A stretch of 64,000 nucleotides of DNA from Ypsolopha sequella (taxonomy: Eukaryota; Arthropoda; Insecta; Lepidoptera; Ypsolophidae): positions 7,095,501 through 7,159,500 of the forward strand of contig OW203987.1 of assembly GCA_934047225.1 (NCBI GenBank). Direction: 5' to 3'. Under the pieces are notes generated by a model, which was not told where the DNA came from, did not search any database, and was given only the letters and a program-made list of their open reading frames with translations. A program made the position numbers and the translations under genes. Of this stretch, positions 24,901-39,900 are shown in pieces; position 1 is the first letter of the stretch, and every line of letters starts with the position of its first letter.

Positions 24901-27900
24901 CATAAATAAAGTAAAACTATAATATACAAGTGCTTTTAACTCAAGGTGTGTTTCAAGTTTCACCAAGTGCCGACAATCGCATGTTTCTAAAATTTTGTAA
25001 AAATTTTGTCACTATGTCAAGGACCTTTCTCACGTCGGCTGGTTAGGCTTTGTTGCGTGAACATTGAAAGCTATGAATCTAAGTAAGTTGTATAAAAATG
25101 ATTTGTCGATAGTCTCCACATTCATGTTTAATTCGTCTATAAAGCTGCCTGACTCAAATATTAAAAATGTTGTGTAGGTGCGGGGTCGTCGGTGACCACA
25201 GCGCCGGCAGCCAGCTCGATCAGCGAAGCAGTCGCGTCTGAATCGGAGCTCAGCAACACCAGGGATTCCGTCGAGCAACAAGAGAGCCAGTTCATGGATG
25301 TGGATGACCCTCTAGAGCCCATGGTCTTGTTGGCGCCTGATGGGGGTACGTAATGTGTTACTTAGAAGTATATTGACCTGCGCCATTTTTAGAAAATTAG
25401 TTTTTGAGTTTTTTACAAAAGTGTCCTGGAGATGTCTCGTAAAGACGCGAAACGCGTGTTTAAGCTTATTTTATGGCCCTAAAACAATTTACAATTGACA
25501 CCTCTGACACTGTATTGTACACAGTTAAATAAAAAAAATAAGTACAAGGTTGTACAAGGGCGGACTTATCACTTAAAGCGATTTCTTCCAGCCAACCTTT
25601 GGGTGGTGAAGTAATTATTATTTTACGTAATGTGCAAGTGGGATACCAAATAAAAAAAAACAACCAGTAGAGTGAATATGTCGCAGGTAAATTGTCACAA
25701 CTGTAACATTATAACTTCACTGGGTTAGGTTAGTTTATATAAAAGCTAATAAAAAGCTACCTGCGACAAATATACATAATACCATGATGTTACAAGTTTT
25801 TATTGAATCATGTAGCAAACGCTTTCTTCACAGGTTTGGAAGCTCTCCTGGACATACCACCTGATGCGGACGACGAAACAATGGTGGAGTTGGCGATCGC
25901 TCTCTCACTGCAAGAACAACCACGCAGGGGCGCTCCGCCTCCGCCCTCCGCGCCTCCCCCGCCAGCGCCTGGTTTCAGTGACGCTACCGTCTCACCCCCC
26001 GGGTAAGTTTAATGTAACAAATAAAACACTACAAATAGGTTCCAAGTCTATCTGTTTGTATGTCTGCAACGGAATTACTAAGCCGATTGATTTGTGCATA
26101 ATTTTACAGGGATCCCGGAAAAATACAAGTTCCCGATTTAATTTAAAGATACATACAGTACACGGCAGTAAATAATGCACATCGGCTATCTTCGCCTTTG
26201 CAGACCGCCGTCTCTGTCACCGGAATGTAAGTGCTTCGTGCTACAGAGATGACGTTACGATACGATGTGCATTATTTACTGCCGGGACCTGTACATAAGC
26301 CTGTCTCCCAGAGGAGTAGGAAAGATACATTAGACTTTCATTCGAGCATACAGATTTTCATCGGCTACGATCGTGACACGCCTCTTTAACTACGTTTGTG
26401 TCAATGTCTGCTGCATCACAGTTAATTAGGGACCAATGTGGAACTCTTTGATCAGATATAAAGGCGGATTCTACTTGACTACCTAACCGCAAAATGAGGT
26501 TGTTCGTGTACGCAGGTCTGACGATGAAGGCAGCACGGCGGCCACAGACGGCAGTACATTACGTACATCCCCGGCTGAGGCTGCCGGGTCTGTCGGCTCC
26601 GAGAGCGGAGGATCCGGCGCTGACAGCATCGGGGGAGTGTCCGGTCGCAGCAGCGCTTACGGTAAACTATAACCTTTGATGTGAAAACCTCTAATGGCGC
26701 GTTGAGCGATTTTTGACCAAGGTGTGGTCGGAGCCTACGATTTTAAGGGGTCATCTTGGCTCAAGTACAGATCCACGGATTTTTTTTAATTAAATCTTTT
26801 GAGCTTTTTCTACTTTTCTACTATTTTTGATCTCATTGCTTAGACTTTCGCAGTTAATAATCTATTCCAAATGTTCCTAAACAAATTTAGGAGATTTTGG
26901 AAAAAAGCTTGGATGATTTTGGGGGGGGGGGGTCATTGCCAACAAAGTGTTATCACGTGTAGTTTCTCCATGATCTGTAGCTATGAGTATAATCCGCGAA
27001 ATTTGCTAATGCGCTTGGATATCATTTCTTTTCAGCCGCTAAGTACTCGTACTTAGCATCGCTGTTAGTATATTTTGTTCTTAGTTTCTACCTATATATT
27101 ATTTTATGGTTTTGTCTCATAATTCCAATGTAATCTATGATAAACTAAACCATTATTTTTTTAATGATTTTTTAGGATTTTTCCGATATGACGTCACTTG
27201 AGAATTTTAGACATACTGAATGTGATGTGTGATTGCTTATAATAAAAGGTCTGTCTCTCTTCTGTCATCCATCTGTCAAATCAGTCTGAAGCAAATTGTT
27301 ATAAATTTATCTTGATTGCAAAGAACACATTTCTAAACAGCCATTTCTCAAGTGACATCACGCGAAGACAAAAGGATGTTGCAGCTTTTTCGTCATCACT
27401 ATGAGGTTTTTTACACCACAAGTTCTAAAATACGGCTAATTAAACCTAAATCTCGAAATTGTTTTCGAATGAACACACCTCAACATAATTTAATGTAAGC
27501 GAATTATTGTCTGTATCACAGTTTACGCTACTCTATGCACCCCGAAACATGGCCCCTTCGACCTTACAGCCGTGGTCGTAAAATTGCTTATTATTTTGTT
27601 ACAGGAGAAATGGCCGCACCTCCAACTGGAGCGATGCAGGTAGCTAGCAACGCCAGTGCACCGGTCGCTATTCCAGGTTTGTTATAATTATGACACTAGT
27701 TATGATTCCATGCCACAACCACTTAAGGATACAAAATCTGATGGTGATCTTTTATGTAAATGGTTCATTGTTTTTTTTTTAAAGAAGAAATTTATTTATC
27801 AGTATTTTAAGACTACTACTATTTATTTTCTGCCAAACTGCATAACAGTTTGTTGGCAGATGAGCTCTTAGTAAACTTAGATATAACTTACAATTTACAT

Positions 27901-30900
27901 ACTTATGGCAGCTACTTACAGTACAGGCTTACATCACATTTATTTATACCAGGGGTCGGCAACCTTATGACATAGGAGGGCCACAAATGTTACCAGAGGA
28001 TCAGCGAGGGCCGCATATAATAAATAACGTATTAGTAAATTTCGTGTCATATTTTTTGTACTTTAAAATATAATTTATTATTAAAATGTAATGCGATTTT
28101 TGCGGCTGGATTTGACTTGCATTTTAGACGTTGAAATGCGCAGTATTAGGTCAAAATGTGCATCCATTAACTGAGAATAATGCTTGCTTTTTCGTTAGTT
28201 CAAAATAGAAAATGTCTGCTCACACAAATATGTACAACCAAACACAGTTATCATGCAGCGATTGGAAACCTGGCGGGCCGCACCGAAGTGGTTCACGGGC
28301 CGCATGCGGCCCGCGGGCCGCCGGTTGCCGACCCCTGCACTAGTCTATCAGTATTCCTTTATGTCATAGGCCCATCGACATCGTCGGCCGCAGCTAGCGC
28401 TTCGGCCACCGTCTCATCCGCTAGAGCGCTAGAAGTCGAGAGCGAGACGCGCAAGTTGCACGCGCTGAGAGTCTCGTTGCTGAGTGCAGCGCTCGACGCG
28501 CTGCCGTCGCTGCGGTCGTTGCCCGGCGTCAGAGCTGTTCCTTTTGTACAGGTTCGATACCACTGAAAGCGATAGCTATAGAAGTTGAAGTTAGACAATA
28601 GGGCCCCTGTTTCGTTAAGGGAGCTGACAATCTTTATCGCGCTCAAACATTACGATCAAAGCGCGTTAAAACTGCTGTATTGTATATACCTATACAGGGT
28701 GTAATCGTTAAGTGTGACCATGCGTTTATTCCGTAACTATTTTAATATCAAAAAAATTTAAACTGATATCGAAAGTACGTTACATAATCAGTAAAATGAC
28801 ATCAATAACTTGATGTTCAAAGCAGATGTTCGAAGTGACGTTCTTGTTGTGCGATACAATGTATGGGAATGTTTAATGTAAAAATTTTGGATACTTCTCG
28901 TTTGATTTTCAAAAAGTTATTGATGTCATTTTACTGATTAGGTAACGTACTTTAGATATCAGTTAATTTTTTTTTGATATCTGTAATAGTTACGGAATAA
29001 TCGCCTGGTCACACTTAACGATTACACCCTGTATATGTATATGTGACGGATACTCACGCCACGCTGCTCACGGAAACTATGTTATGGATATTTAAATACT
29101 TATAATTGTTTTTTTTTATCTTATTTATTTTATAAGCCATACATCTTAAGACTAATTCGGCTTAAACATAATTACAATGTTGCTTAAACTTTAGATGTTA
29201 TGATAATGTGTAAAACAGTTGGAATCACTACTATGAGTATTTTTATAATATTCAGATCTAAGGTTCAGTGAGTCTATTATGAAACTTACAAATCTATCAC
29301 TATATTCGACCGTGAACCCTGAACTTAAAATTTGATGGAGAAAGAAGAAAAAATCGCCAGTAGAGCACCGAGTTTCATTTAAGAAATCCAACCTACATTG
29401 TTCGTTGATTTTACACTCGAGGACTAAGTGTAGGAGGTCCTCTTCTCTCTCACATCGTGTACAGTTTGGATCGTCTCTTTTTTTCATTATGAAGTTAAAC
29501 TTGTTAAGTGGGATGTGGTAAGTTCGAGTTCGGAAGCATATAACTAGATATTTTCTGTTGAGGTTTCTTGATGCGAACCAAGGTACGCGAGGTGGTTCTT
29601 CTACAATGGTCCTATACCAGATAATATAATTGTTGTTCTTAAAATTTATTTTATATTATTTTCATTTTATTTATCAAAAATATTGCACAGCATCACAGAC
29701 TAATCCAATTCACTGTACAATTAATAATGTAAAATAATTAATAATAATAATTTACATAAAATATTTATAGAAACGTAAAATCAACAAAATTAACCAAGAT
29801 AAAAATACATATTTTGGTCTAAGGCTTAGAATCCAAGGACATCGTCATATGTTCGCCAATCCATTTTAAAGGATAGTGGGTGAGCGAAAATCGCGACCGA
29901 TTGGGTGCCAGATGATGGCTATCGACGGCCAGCTAGACCAAAAAAACGATCGCGGGACGATCTCCATTCATTTTTACCTGGGTGGTTGGAAGTAGTGCAA
30001 GACCGCGATGTGTGGTATCAACAAGGGGAAGCCTTTGCCCAGCAGTGGGACACTATACAAGCTACTTAAAAATAAATTTTAAAACAAACTCGTTTCAACA
30101 GGTGGTATTAATGCTGGCCGGGGACTTGGACTCCAGTGTGGAAAGCGACAGAGTGGTACTGGAGCGTCTGTTGGACCTGTTGGTGGCTGAACTTGACATG
30201 AGTAGTGAGGACGCGTCGACGCCGCCCGTCCACGAGCGCACCAACCGCAGGGAGTTGCAGCTCGTCATCATGAGACTTCTGAGTGAGTGTCGTTTACTTA
30301 TTGTAGTGATTTACATGGCAAAACAGAAGTTGAGTAACCGCTCTCCCACTTACTCTTTATGGTGCATCAAAAAAGAAAACTAAATTACAAAGTTGCTATG
30401 AGCAATAAGTGCCGCCTTTGTACAACATGTTTGATTGTTTCTTTTGTATGTCTTTATTATTTGTGTAAACGTGCAAAAACTATTATCAATTAAAATAATT
30501 CCCATAGATTCATTTCTAAAAGATTTTTTCAAATATTTTTTTAGAGAATATACGCCATTGTAGGACATAGTTTTCATTATTTTGGTATATAAATTAACCA
30601 TTATTTTTTCATGATTTTTTAAAGAATTGTCCGATATGACGTATTGTGATGTGTGATTGCTTGTAAAAAAACAGTCCGTCTACTCATCTGTCATCCATCT
30701 GTCAAATCAGTCGGAAGCAAATTATTATAAATTCATCTTGATAGCAAAGGACACATTTCTAAACAGCCATTCCTCAAGTGACGTGACACGAAGGCAAATG
30801 GAAGTTTCAGCTTTTTCGTAAAAATATTCATCATCATGAGGGTTTATAGACAACAAGTTCTAAAATACGGCTTATTAAACTTAAATCTCGAAATGGTTTT

Positions 30901-33900
30901 CGAATTAACACACCTTAACATGATTTAATCTAAGCGAATTGGCAACCTTATCGTTATCGCTCTTGAAGATTTCTTTCTGATAAATTTTGCTTGAATTTGG
31001 TAACGCCTATAACACCGCAAAAAGTACTGCTAATAGGTAGTCTGTCAAGCTGGCGTCCGTACGTAAATACATCAGACGCGTGCCCAGTTTTCAAAACAGG
31101 GGGGGTATTCGGGGGAATGTATCTTTAATTATATAGACATTTTTTTGGGGGAGGGTATGCTCATAAGTCATGTGCATGACTCCTCTGACCCTCCCCCTAT
31201 CCACGTGTCTGACGTACATATTTAAGATGACATAAATTTATTAAGTCAAATTCATACTGAAAACTCAGGACTGGTGACCCTTTTTGTGAAATTCGTGAAT
31301 AATTTTTTTCATGTTCCGTACAAGCCCAGCCTCTAATCAATTACTATGGGAGGTCACCATTTTGTTTTGCGAAAAACAGTATTATGGATCCGTGATACTG
31401 ATCACTTACCTAGCCTCCAGTGGAAATTTGGTTGTATACGTTAATGTCACCAAATGCAAACGTTTGTAACATACGGGTTCACATGTTCGTGACGGGGCTT
31501 ATTGTTTTACACTTAAGGTGGCTCCGTTGGAAAAATTAGCAACTCGATTCGTGATGGTTGAAATTTCGAACAAAATCTTATTAAAATAAAGTTCTTATCA
31601 GCTCGCAATGCAACATGGCTGTTACGTCAGTCGCTGCGGGTTACAAGTGCGAAAATAGTGTGTTTTTAATTTATTTTATCTAAAATAAAATGAACTTCCA
31701 AGAAATGAGAAAACCATATCATTTAATATTATTTTGTCTTTATTATTAAATTTTCATACTGTTTCGATAAAAACTGTAGCAGTTATATTATTCCAAGTGA
31801 ACAAAAAAATCGAGAAATAAGGTTAAACTTAGAATTTTCTCGCTTCACTTCTGTATATTAAAATAAAATTCAGGAAAAACCACATCACTCTTTGTATCAT
31901 TTAGATTACTATGTATTTTTCTTCTACTAAAAAATGCTGTAGTTACCGCATAAAATGCTTATAAAGTTACTCAGTTCAAGGTCGTTGGCGTTGGGAGAAA
32001 CCTTAATGTTGAATATCTTCGTAGGTGTACTAATGGCTCGTTGGAAGACGTCTGCTACGGGCGGCCCCCCGTCCCGCGCGGAGGTGTGCGGCGGCGCGTG
32101 CGCAGCGCACGTGTCGCGTCTAGCCGCTGCGGCGCTAGTGCGGTCCGGCGCGCCGGCGCATTGCTTCAACGTGCTCTCTGCGCTACTACCCTATTGGAAG
32201 GAGAAGACTTCTAGTAAGACAGCCTGCATTTTTCTACGAACTTGTTTTACTGAAATAATTACAAATTTTTTTGGTCAAAGCGCAATGATTGTTACCCTAA
32301 AACGATGAAAACTGCATTAAAAGCTATCCAGTGGTTTTCAAGTTATTATCGAATACATTCCGGTTTTAAGTGTAAGTATACAGAGATGGCGCTGTGTGCA
32401 CTTAAAAGAGACCTATATAGAAAGCAGGAGTTTGAACTTTAACACCATCCTAATGATACAGCGATTAAAACAGTTATTTTCCTTTTTTCAATGACTATGA
32501 ATAAAATCCTCGTAGGTCACTTGCCAAATATATATTAGGTCTATTAAATGAAATTCCGTTTTCTATAGAGAATTTGAAGGAAACTCAATTTTCAGTACTA
32601 ACATTTTTGCATTTTTTGTTAGGAATGACAAATCCAAATTATGTGATTTCTCATGTGTATGAATGAGACAACATTAACTAACAGCAACATTAATTAAATT
32701 TTTGAACTGTGTCAGCTGTAAAAAGTTGTCACGAATCTTATCATGGAAATGCATTTAGGACGAACTGTTTTTGAAGATTACATTTTTATAATCAAACTGA
32801 AAATAAAAACAAAATTTAATACGTAGATGTAAAACCTTAAAATCAACTTTCAAACAAAATACAAATAATTGAAATAGCTATTCAATTACAGGAATTATGA
32901 ACTCATGAATCTGTAAGAAAATTTCGGCAATTTCATATGTAAAGAGCTATTATATGAATTCTTCTACAGCAACGACGATACCGTCTCCCGTTCAACAACT
33001 GCTGAAGCCCCAGCCGCCGCAGCCCTCACCTGACATGCAGCCGTTCTTTGTGAAGGATTACGTTAAAAGTAAGTAGAATCTTGTCACCACATCATATTTT
33101 ATTTGTTGGTTTTGTTTAGCGGCAAGTTTTTTTCGGTGACGTTTCATTGGGTAACTCTTATTTACTACTATTAGAGGCTAATTTTGATAAGGCACGAAAA
33201 CAATACCACAATTTGGGGACCTCACCGTGACTTTTAATGACAAGTAATAGAGACTATTTTAATAGAGCCAATGGCCCTTATGTCGCGGCAGAATGAAATG
33301 GCACCGAAATCATGATATCCCGAATAGACTATAGATACGGTTTGGTCATAAAATTGGGTTCGAATCCATGCGTTAGTTGATTTAATCAGATAACTACGCT
33401 CATTGGCGTAGCCAGGGCTATGTTATGGTAGGGGGCAAGGGGGGGTCCTAGTTCTGCCAGCCTGGCACAAAATTGGTCGTGTTAAAAATGATCGTTTATT
33501 TGTAATGGAATTTCCATAGGAATAGGAAATCACATAAAATAAAAAACTTTCTTTAATCACACGTTCATGTTAGGTATATCTTACGCTTGTTTGCGAGATT
33601 TTTTCAAACGCTTTTATCTGCGCATTGCGGTCACGCTACGGGCCTTGGCAGTGAGCGACCCAATGCGCGGTTGGCGGGTGTATCAAACCTGTTCGGTATG
33701 GTCGCTCGACTTACGCGCGTCTTCAAAATGCACATGAAATACCCCTAAACACTACAACAGCTCGCCATGCATTGTGGCTACCAGCAAGCCCCCGCCTCAG
33801 GCCCTAGTCAAATTCAAATTCAAATAGTTTATTTTGCAAAGTAGGTATATATAATACACTTTTTACACGTCAAATTAAATCTAATAAAATATATGTAATA

Positions 33901-36900
33901 AAATAATAAATGTACATGGACTAGATTAATGGTTTATTTAATTTACGTAAATTAATATTAAATACTGACTTTTTTGTCTTTATAAATGATAAGAATAACA
34001 TAAAACAAAGTAAAATCCAGTTTTAGTGAGATATATTTCGGGCCATTTTGACTGATGCCGGGCCCGAATGGCCCGAAATATATGTCACTAAAATTGTATT
34101 TTACTTTGTTTTATGTTATTCTTATCATTTAATTTATGTAGCAATATATATACGATTAAAATGATAGGTAAAATATATATTAACTATACAAGGTGAAATC
34201 CAATCAACCGCCCGGACCCATACCGGAGACCCGGCCAGGGATTCACTGTGAATGCACACTTAAAACGTAAAATCATTGGTAAAAAGAGGGTGTTTTAGTG
34301 ACCGTCCACACATTCAATTACCTCTAACACCCCCTCGGGGGAAATATGTTGTAACAAAATGTTTTATGTAATAAAACGTCATTCATTTATTTCTTACCAG
34401 GTCATGCTTTGGATGTGTTCGACAACTACCCGCAACTTCTAATGGAGATGGCTCTGCGACTTCCGTGCCAAATCCACAAGCATTGTGACCCTTCGAACTT
34501 CGACCAGAAGTGGCGCACGTTGCTCTGCGAATTTATGATGAACCCGCAGACTCCATTAAGGTGGGCCATTCTGCTCAGCTGCTATATAAACGCTTTAGGT
34601 GCTTGTGACGTCCTGACGCCTTTTTTTTTTAATCTTATTTATTTTACAAGCCATACATCTTAAGATTAATTCAGCTTAAAATAATTACAATGATGCTTAA
34701 ACTTTAGATGTTATGATGATTGTGATTACTACTATGAGTATTTTTATAATATTCAGATCTAAGGTTCAGTGAGTCTATTATGAAACTTACAAATCTATCA
34801 CTATATTCGGCCGTGAAACCTGAACTTAAGATTTGATGGAGAAAGAAGAGAAAATCGCCAGTAGAGCACCGAGTTTCATTTAAGATATCCAACCTACATT
34901 GTTCACTGATTTTACACTCGAGGACTAAGTGTAGGAGGTCCTCTTCTCTCTCACATCGTGTACAGTTTGGATCGTCTCTTTTTTTCATGATGAAGTTAAA
35001 CTTGTTAAGTGGGATGTGGTAAGTTCGAGTTCGGAAGCATATAACTAGATATCTCAATGAAAATTTGCACACATCTTTATGTATGTTTCCCTTCTTCCCC
35101 CACACCTCTCTCTTATCAAGAGGTACAAGATGGCGAGATATTAAAAAAGCACTGAATTTGTAAAATGGTTTCAGGTAAATATTGTTTTCCACGAATCTGT
35201 AACTGTTTATTTATAGAACCCTTACATGAATGACGTTCTGCATTTTTCATATTTTTTTTTATTATCAGTATAGATCAAATTTATACAACTTGCTTAATAT
35301 CCTGACAGCTGGTGTTTAATTAAATTTTGCTTTTTGGGCTGTATAGAGATGTCGCTAGATAATATTTGAATGAAATGAAAAAAAATATATATATGAAGAA
35401 AATAAACTGTTGACTTCACAATCAGTTTTTACCTTTTGTATGAATCTTGAGAAAAATCCAGGCGTAAAGGGACCTCTTAAATTATAAAGTCTACAGAATA
35501 TGTCAGACAATGAGAGGATCTGTTAAAGCAGATTTGTTTGAATTTACGCCTAAAATTTACATAGATAGATAAACAAAAAGATAAAACAATCGATATACCA
35601 AATATTAATTTACTTAAATAAACATATTAATGTACCCGTTGTAACAGGAAACAAGTTCGTAAACTCCTGCTGCTGCTCTGTGGTACTCGGGAACGCTACC
35701 GACAGCTGCGCGACGTGCACGCTCTAGACGCGCACCTGCACGCCGCTCGTGCGCTGCTCGCCGCGCCCGACCCCGCCTACGACAAGCTCGTCATGCTGAT
35801 GGAACATTTGAAGGTTACATCTCATTCATACACTTCAGTTAGTGCCTGAACGAAAACGAGACAAAATATGGGCCACGTCACCGCCACAGAAGACAAGATG
35901 GCAGAGATCTCGACGAGCTCTAACTTTCCTTCACTAGATCAGTTTATGTGTCAGCACGCTGAAGTTGTTCGGCTCTATTTTAAGAGGCTTCAAAAGCAAA
36001 ACTGCCTTTAGAGACGTTTTTGAAATGCTTTAAACTTTCTATATGAATATTACAAAACATCGACAAAAATATATGACATTTATTGACCCATGTCCCGTAA
36101 TTACGATGTTTTAAAACCTGTAAAGCTTTAACCTACAACGAGTCAATAAATACCTTTCAAATGCTTTAAAAAGGTTTAAAGAACTGATAAAATGTTTGTG
36201 CGCGCAGCAACCCCGTTGATCGTCGCGCGCGGTTTCACGATTCGCAAAACCGTTCACAGTAGTCCGTGAACCCAAATTGGAATCAAGATCACAAAAAGAT
36301 TTAATGGAACTCCAATCCGAATCGAGTTGAGTTGAACCGATTCGACTCGGTCCAAACCGCAATGTGTGGGTGCTTCGCACTTTTCGAGTAAAATACAAAT
36401 AGACTCACCCGTAGATACGTTCCAGGAGATGTGAGCCGGTAAAAGTGTGTATATATGTGTATCCCTAGCTAAATTTGTTTATAGATAATAAAAATACATA
36501 AACTCAAATAAATTATATATGTCGTACGGCTCCCAATAAGTAGGTATCCAACTCTCTTCCCGGTGCGCTCCCCAAACAAATGGTCCCGTCCGAGCGACGA
36601 CGCCACTATTCTTCCTTTAATATGGCCGGCCCCACCAAGTCAAATATAAGTAGGTACGTAGCCGTTCTTCCGACACCGGAACAGCCAAAACCACACAAAA
36701 CACTCGCGGGAAAACGCAATACGTGGTAGGTACACAAGAATTGTACAGATTGTGATTAGTACACAAGAATTATCCCAATTTAAAAATAATTCTTTCAAAA
36801 CAAAATATTGAACACCGATCGCGGTCAAGACACCAAAACGTTCTGATCTTACCGTAATACCCGACCGAGACGCCAGCCGTCCACATCTTGTCATCTACCC

Positions 36901-39900
36901 CCAGGTCAGGTATAATTTCGCACGCAAACATAATCTCGCTGGTCAATAATATTCGAGCTATTTCAAACAATCCCCCGTCCCGAGCCGAAAGATTCGGGTC
37001 GCTAATCAATAGGAAGGCGGGACAAAGTCGCGACGGCCCGCTTTATGACTGAATCTCCCACTAAGACCTCGGCTACCCTGGGAACACCATCCGTGCCTGG
37101 AAACAGATTAACAATGCGCCCCCAGCGCCAACACAAGGGCGGAAGGTTAGCATCCTTAATCAACACGAGGTCACCTACTTTTGGCGGATTCATTTTGTCC
37201 GTCCACTAGACGCGCTGCTGCAGAGTGTGCAAATATTCAAGATGCCAGCGATTCCAGAAACTCTGAGTGAGTTGCTGGAGCAATTGAAAGCGTGACAACC
37301 TAGTACCAGAGACTTCCCTCCAAGGGTACTCTGGCAGGGCGGCAAGCGGCTGACCAATCAAAAAATGGCCCGGAGTTAAGGCTTCCAAGTCATTTGGATC
37401 CGAAGATAGCGGGCACAACGGTCGGGAATTAAGGGCGGCCTCAACTTTCGCAAAGACGGTCGCGAGTTCTTCAAACGTGAGGATGGTCTCCCCAACAACG
37501 CGACGCAAATGAATTTTAGCAGACTTAATAACGGCCTCAAATATCCCCCCCCAATGAGGACAAACCGGTGGATCAAAACGCCAGGTTATCCCACGGTGGG
37601 CAAGCGCACGGCCTAAATTCGACTTCTGATCTTCCAAAAACTTATAAACGCTTTTCAAATAATTATCAGTCCCGTGGTAGTTAGTCCCGTTGTCGGATCT
37701 AATTAAAGTAGGGAGTCCCCTACGGGACACAAATCGGCTGAGGGCCGCTACAAAAGCTTCTGTGGTAAGCGCAGACACAACCTCCAAATGCGTAGCCTTA
37801 GTGGCAAGACAAACAAAAACACACAAATATGCCTTCACAGATCTGGCGTTGCGAAGCTGAGATGCTTTTACCAAAAATGGACCCCCTATATCCGTCGCAA
37901 CTGTTGCAAAAGGTCTAGACTCCGAGACTCGGTCCGCAGGAAGGTCGCCCATTAAGGGCTGCATGGTTGAGGCCTTAAGTCTATAACAAGACATGCAACG
38001 AAAAATTACGCCTCGGACAAGTCTTCTAGCTGAGAGAATCCAAAATTCGCGTTGCAAAATAGACAATAACGCATTACATCCAGAGTGTGAGTTCTTGAGG
38101 TGACGATCCAAGGTCAGCAAGCGCACAAAGTGTCCATCCTTAGGCAAAAGGAAAGGATGGCGAACGCCATATGGCAGATGAGCATTCCTAAGCCTACCTC
38201 CCACACGCAAAAGACCTTTGCTATCAACAAAGGGGTTCAATCGCACAATAGCGCCCTTCAACTTAGCGCGACCTTCTCTCAGAATCTTTAGTTCTGACTC
38301 AAAACTCGAAGCCTGAACTACACGAATCCATCCCAGAAGCGCCTCCTGGCGTTCATCAGGCGAAATGAAAGGTAATGACAATTTATCCTGTGGGTTCTTA
38401 ACATTATGACTCCAACGCTTAATCCAAGCAGTAACATTCAGAAGTTTGTCAAGTGAACTGTACTTGTTCAGCAAGACATCTGGATCGAAGGCTGGTTCGC
38501 CCTCAACTACGGCCAAACTAACAAAACCTATTACAGGTTGATCTAACGAGATCGGAGAACCTGGCCAAGTGGAGGCTGGTCCTTTAATCCATTCCGGTCC
38601 CCACCATAACGGATGTTCGATAATCTCGGGAGCTGGGCATCCACGTGAGGCACAATCAGCTGGGTTAATTTCTCCCGGAACATGTCTCCAAATCAATTTG
38701 ATCTGCGAAGCCTGGATCTGAGAGACCCGATTTGCCACAAAAACTTCCAAAGTGTGAATAGGAGTTCGCAGCCAACATAATACAATTTGACTATCCGTCC
38801 ATGCAAAGACGTCGGTTAATGCTACTGAACGTCCCAGAGTAGCAACAACATGATTTAGAAGACGTGTTAAGAGAGTAGCTCCTGACAACTCCAACTTCGG
38901 TATGGTCATACGAGACCGAATAGGAGCTACCTTACTCTTCGCTAGAACCGGAGAAATCAATACATTACCCACAGCGTCTTCACAGCGCAGATAGACTACG
39001 GCTGCATACCCTCGCTCCGAGGCGTCACAAAAACCATGTAGGCTGGCCCTATAGCCTCCGGATGGAAGAAATCTTCTGGGCAAAGAAACTCGATTAATTG
39101 CTGAGAGTGATGCCACAAACTCCAGCCAATCCAAAAGTAGCTCTCCATGGAGGGGCTCATCCCAAGACAGCTGGGCAGCCCACAATTTCTGTAAAAAGCA
39201 TTTAGCCCAAAATATTACAGGACTGATCCAGCCATTTGGATCAAAGGTTCGGGCGACCGTGGACAGCACTGATCGCTTGGACCAACTCTTTGGAGTCTGC
39301 AAATCCAAACAATAAGTAAAGATGTCCGGGACTGGTCTATACTGGACTCCAAGGACTGCTAGCATATCCGGATTCTCTGGATTCTGAAAGATATGAGGAC
39401 TTTGTTGGTGCTCTTCGGGCAAATCAGCAAGGAGACGAGGTGAGTTAGACAGCCATTTTCGTAACTCATAGCCACCAGCCTTCATCAGACCTATCAATTC
39501 ATCCCTCAGAACGAGTGCCTCCTCTTCAGACGCGGCTCCGCTACAACAATCGTCGACATAGACGTCTTCCTCCAAGATGGCCGACGCACGAGGAAACCTA
39601 AGTCGTTCCCTTTTAGCGAGCTCCAAGAGCGATCGAATCGCAATAAATGGACTAGACCTCAAACCATAAGTGTTAACCCTCAATTCGTACACCATCATGG
39701 GATCGTCAGGATTTTCTCTCCACAAAATCAACTGATAACGCCTGTCATCACGATGAATCACCGTCTGCCGAAACATCTGTCGTATGTCGGCAACAAACAC
39801 GATTGCGTGTCGACGGAACCCTGTGAGGATATCTCCCATATCCCGATGCAATTTTGGTCCGGTATGGAGACACTGGTTCAAGGACACACCTGAAGTGGTG

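Noticed and set aside
34704..35192. 162-codon frame on the - strand as a host gene
   Set aside because: The C-terminal two-thirds is the LINE tail shared by four copies; the N-terminal part is unrelated intron sequence joined by chance.
36640..37009. Small proteins encoded in the LTRs (84- and 79-codon frames, repeated at 43131-43461)
   Set aside because: They are duplicated only because the LTR is duplicated; no domain, and they overlap regulatory LTR sequence.
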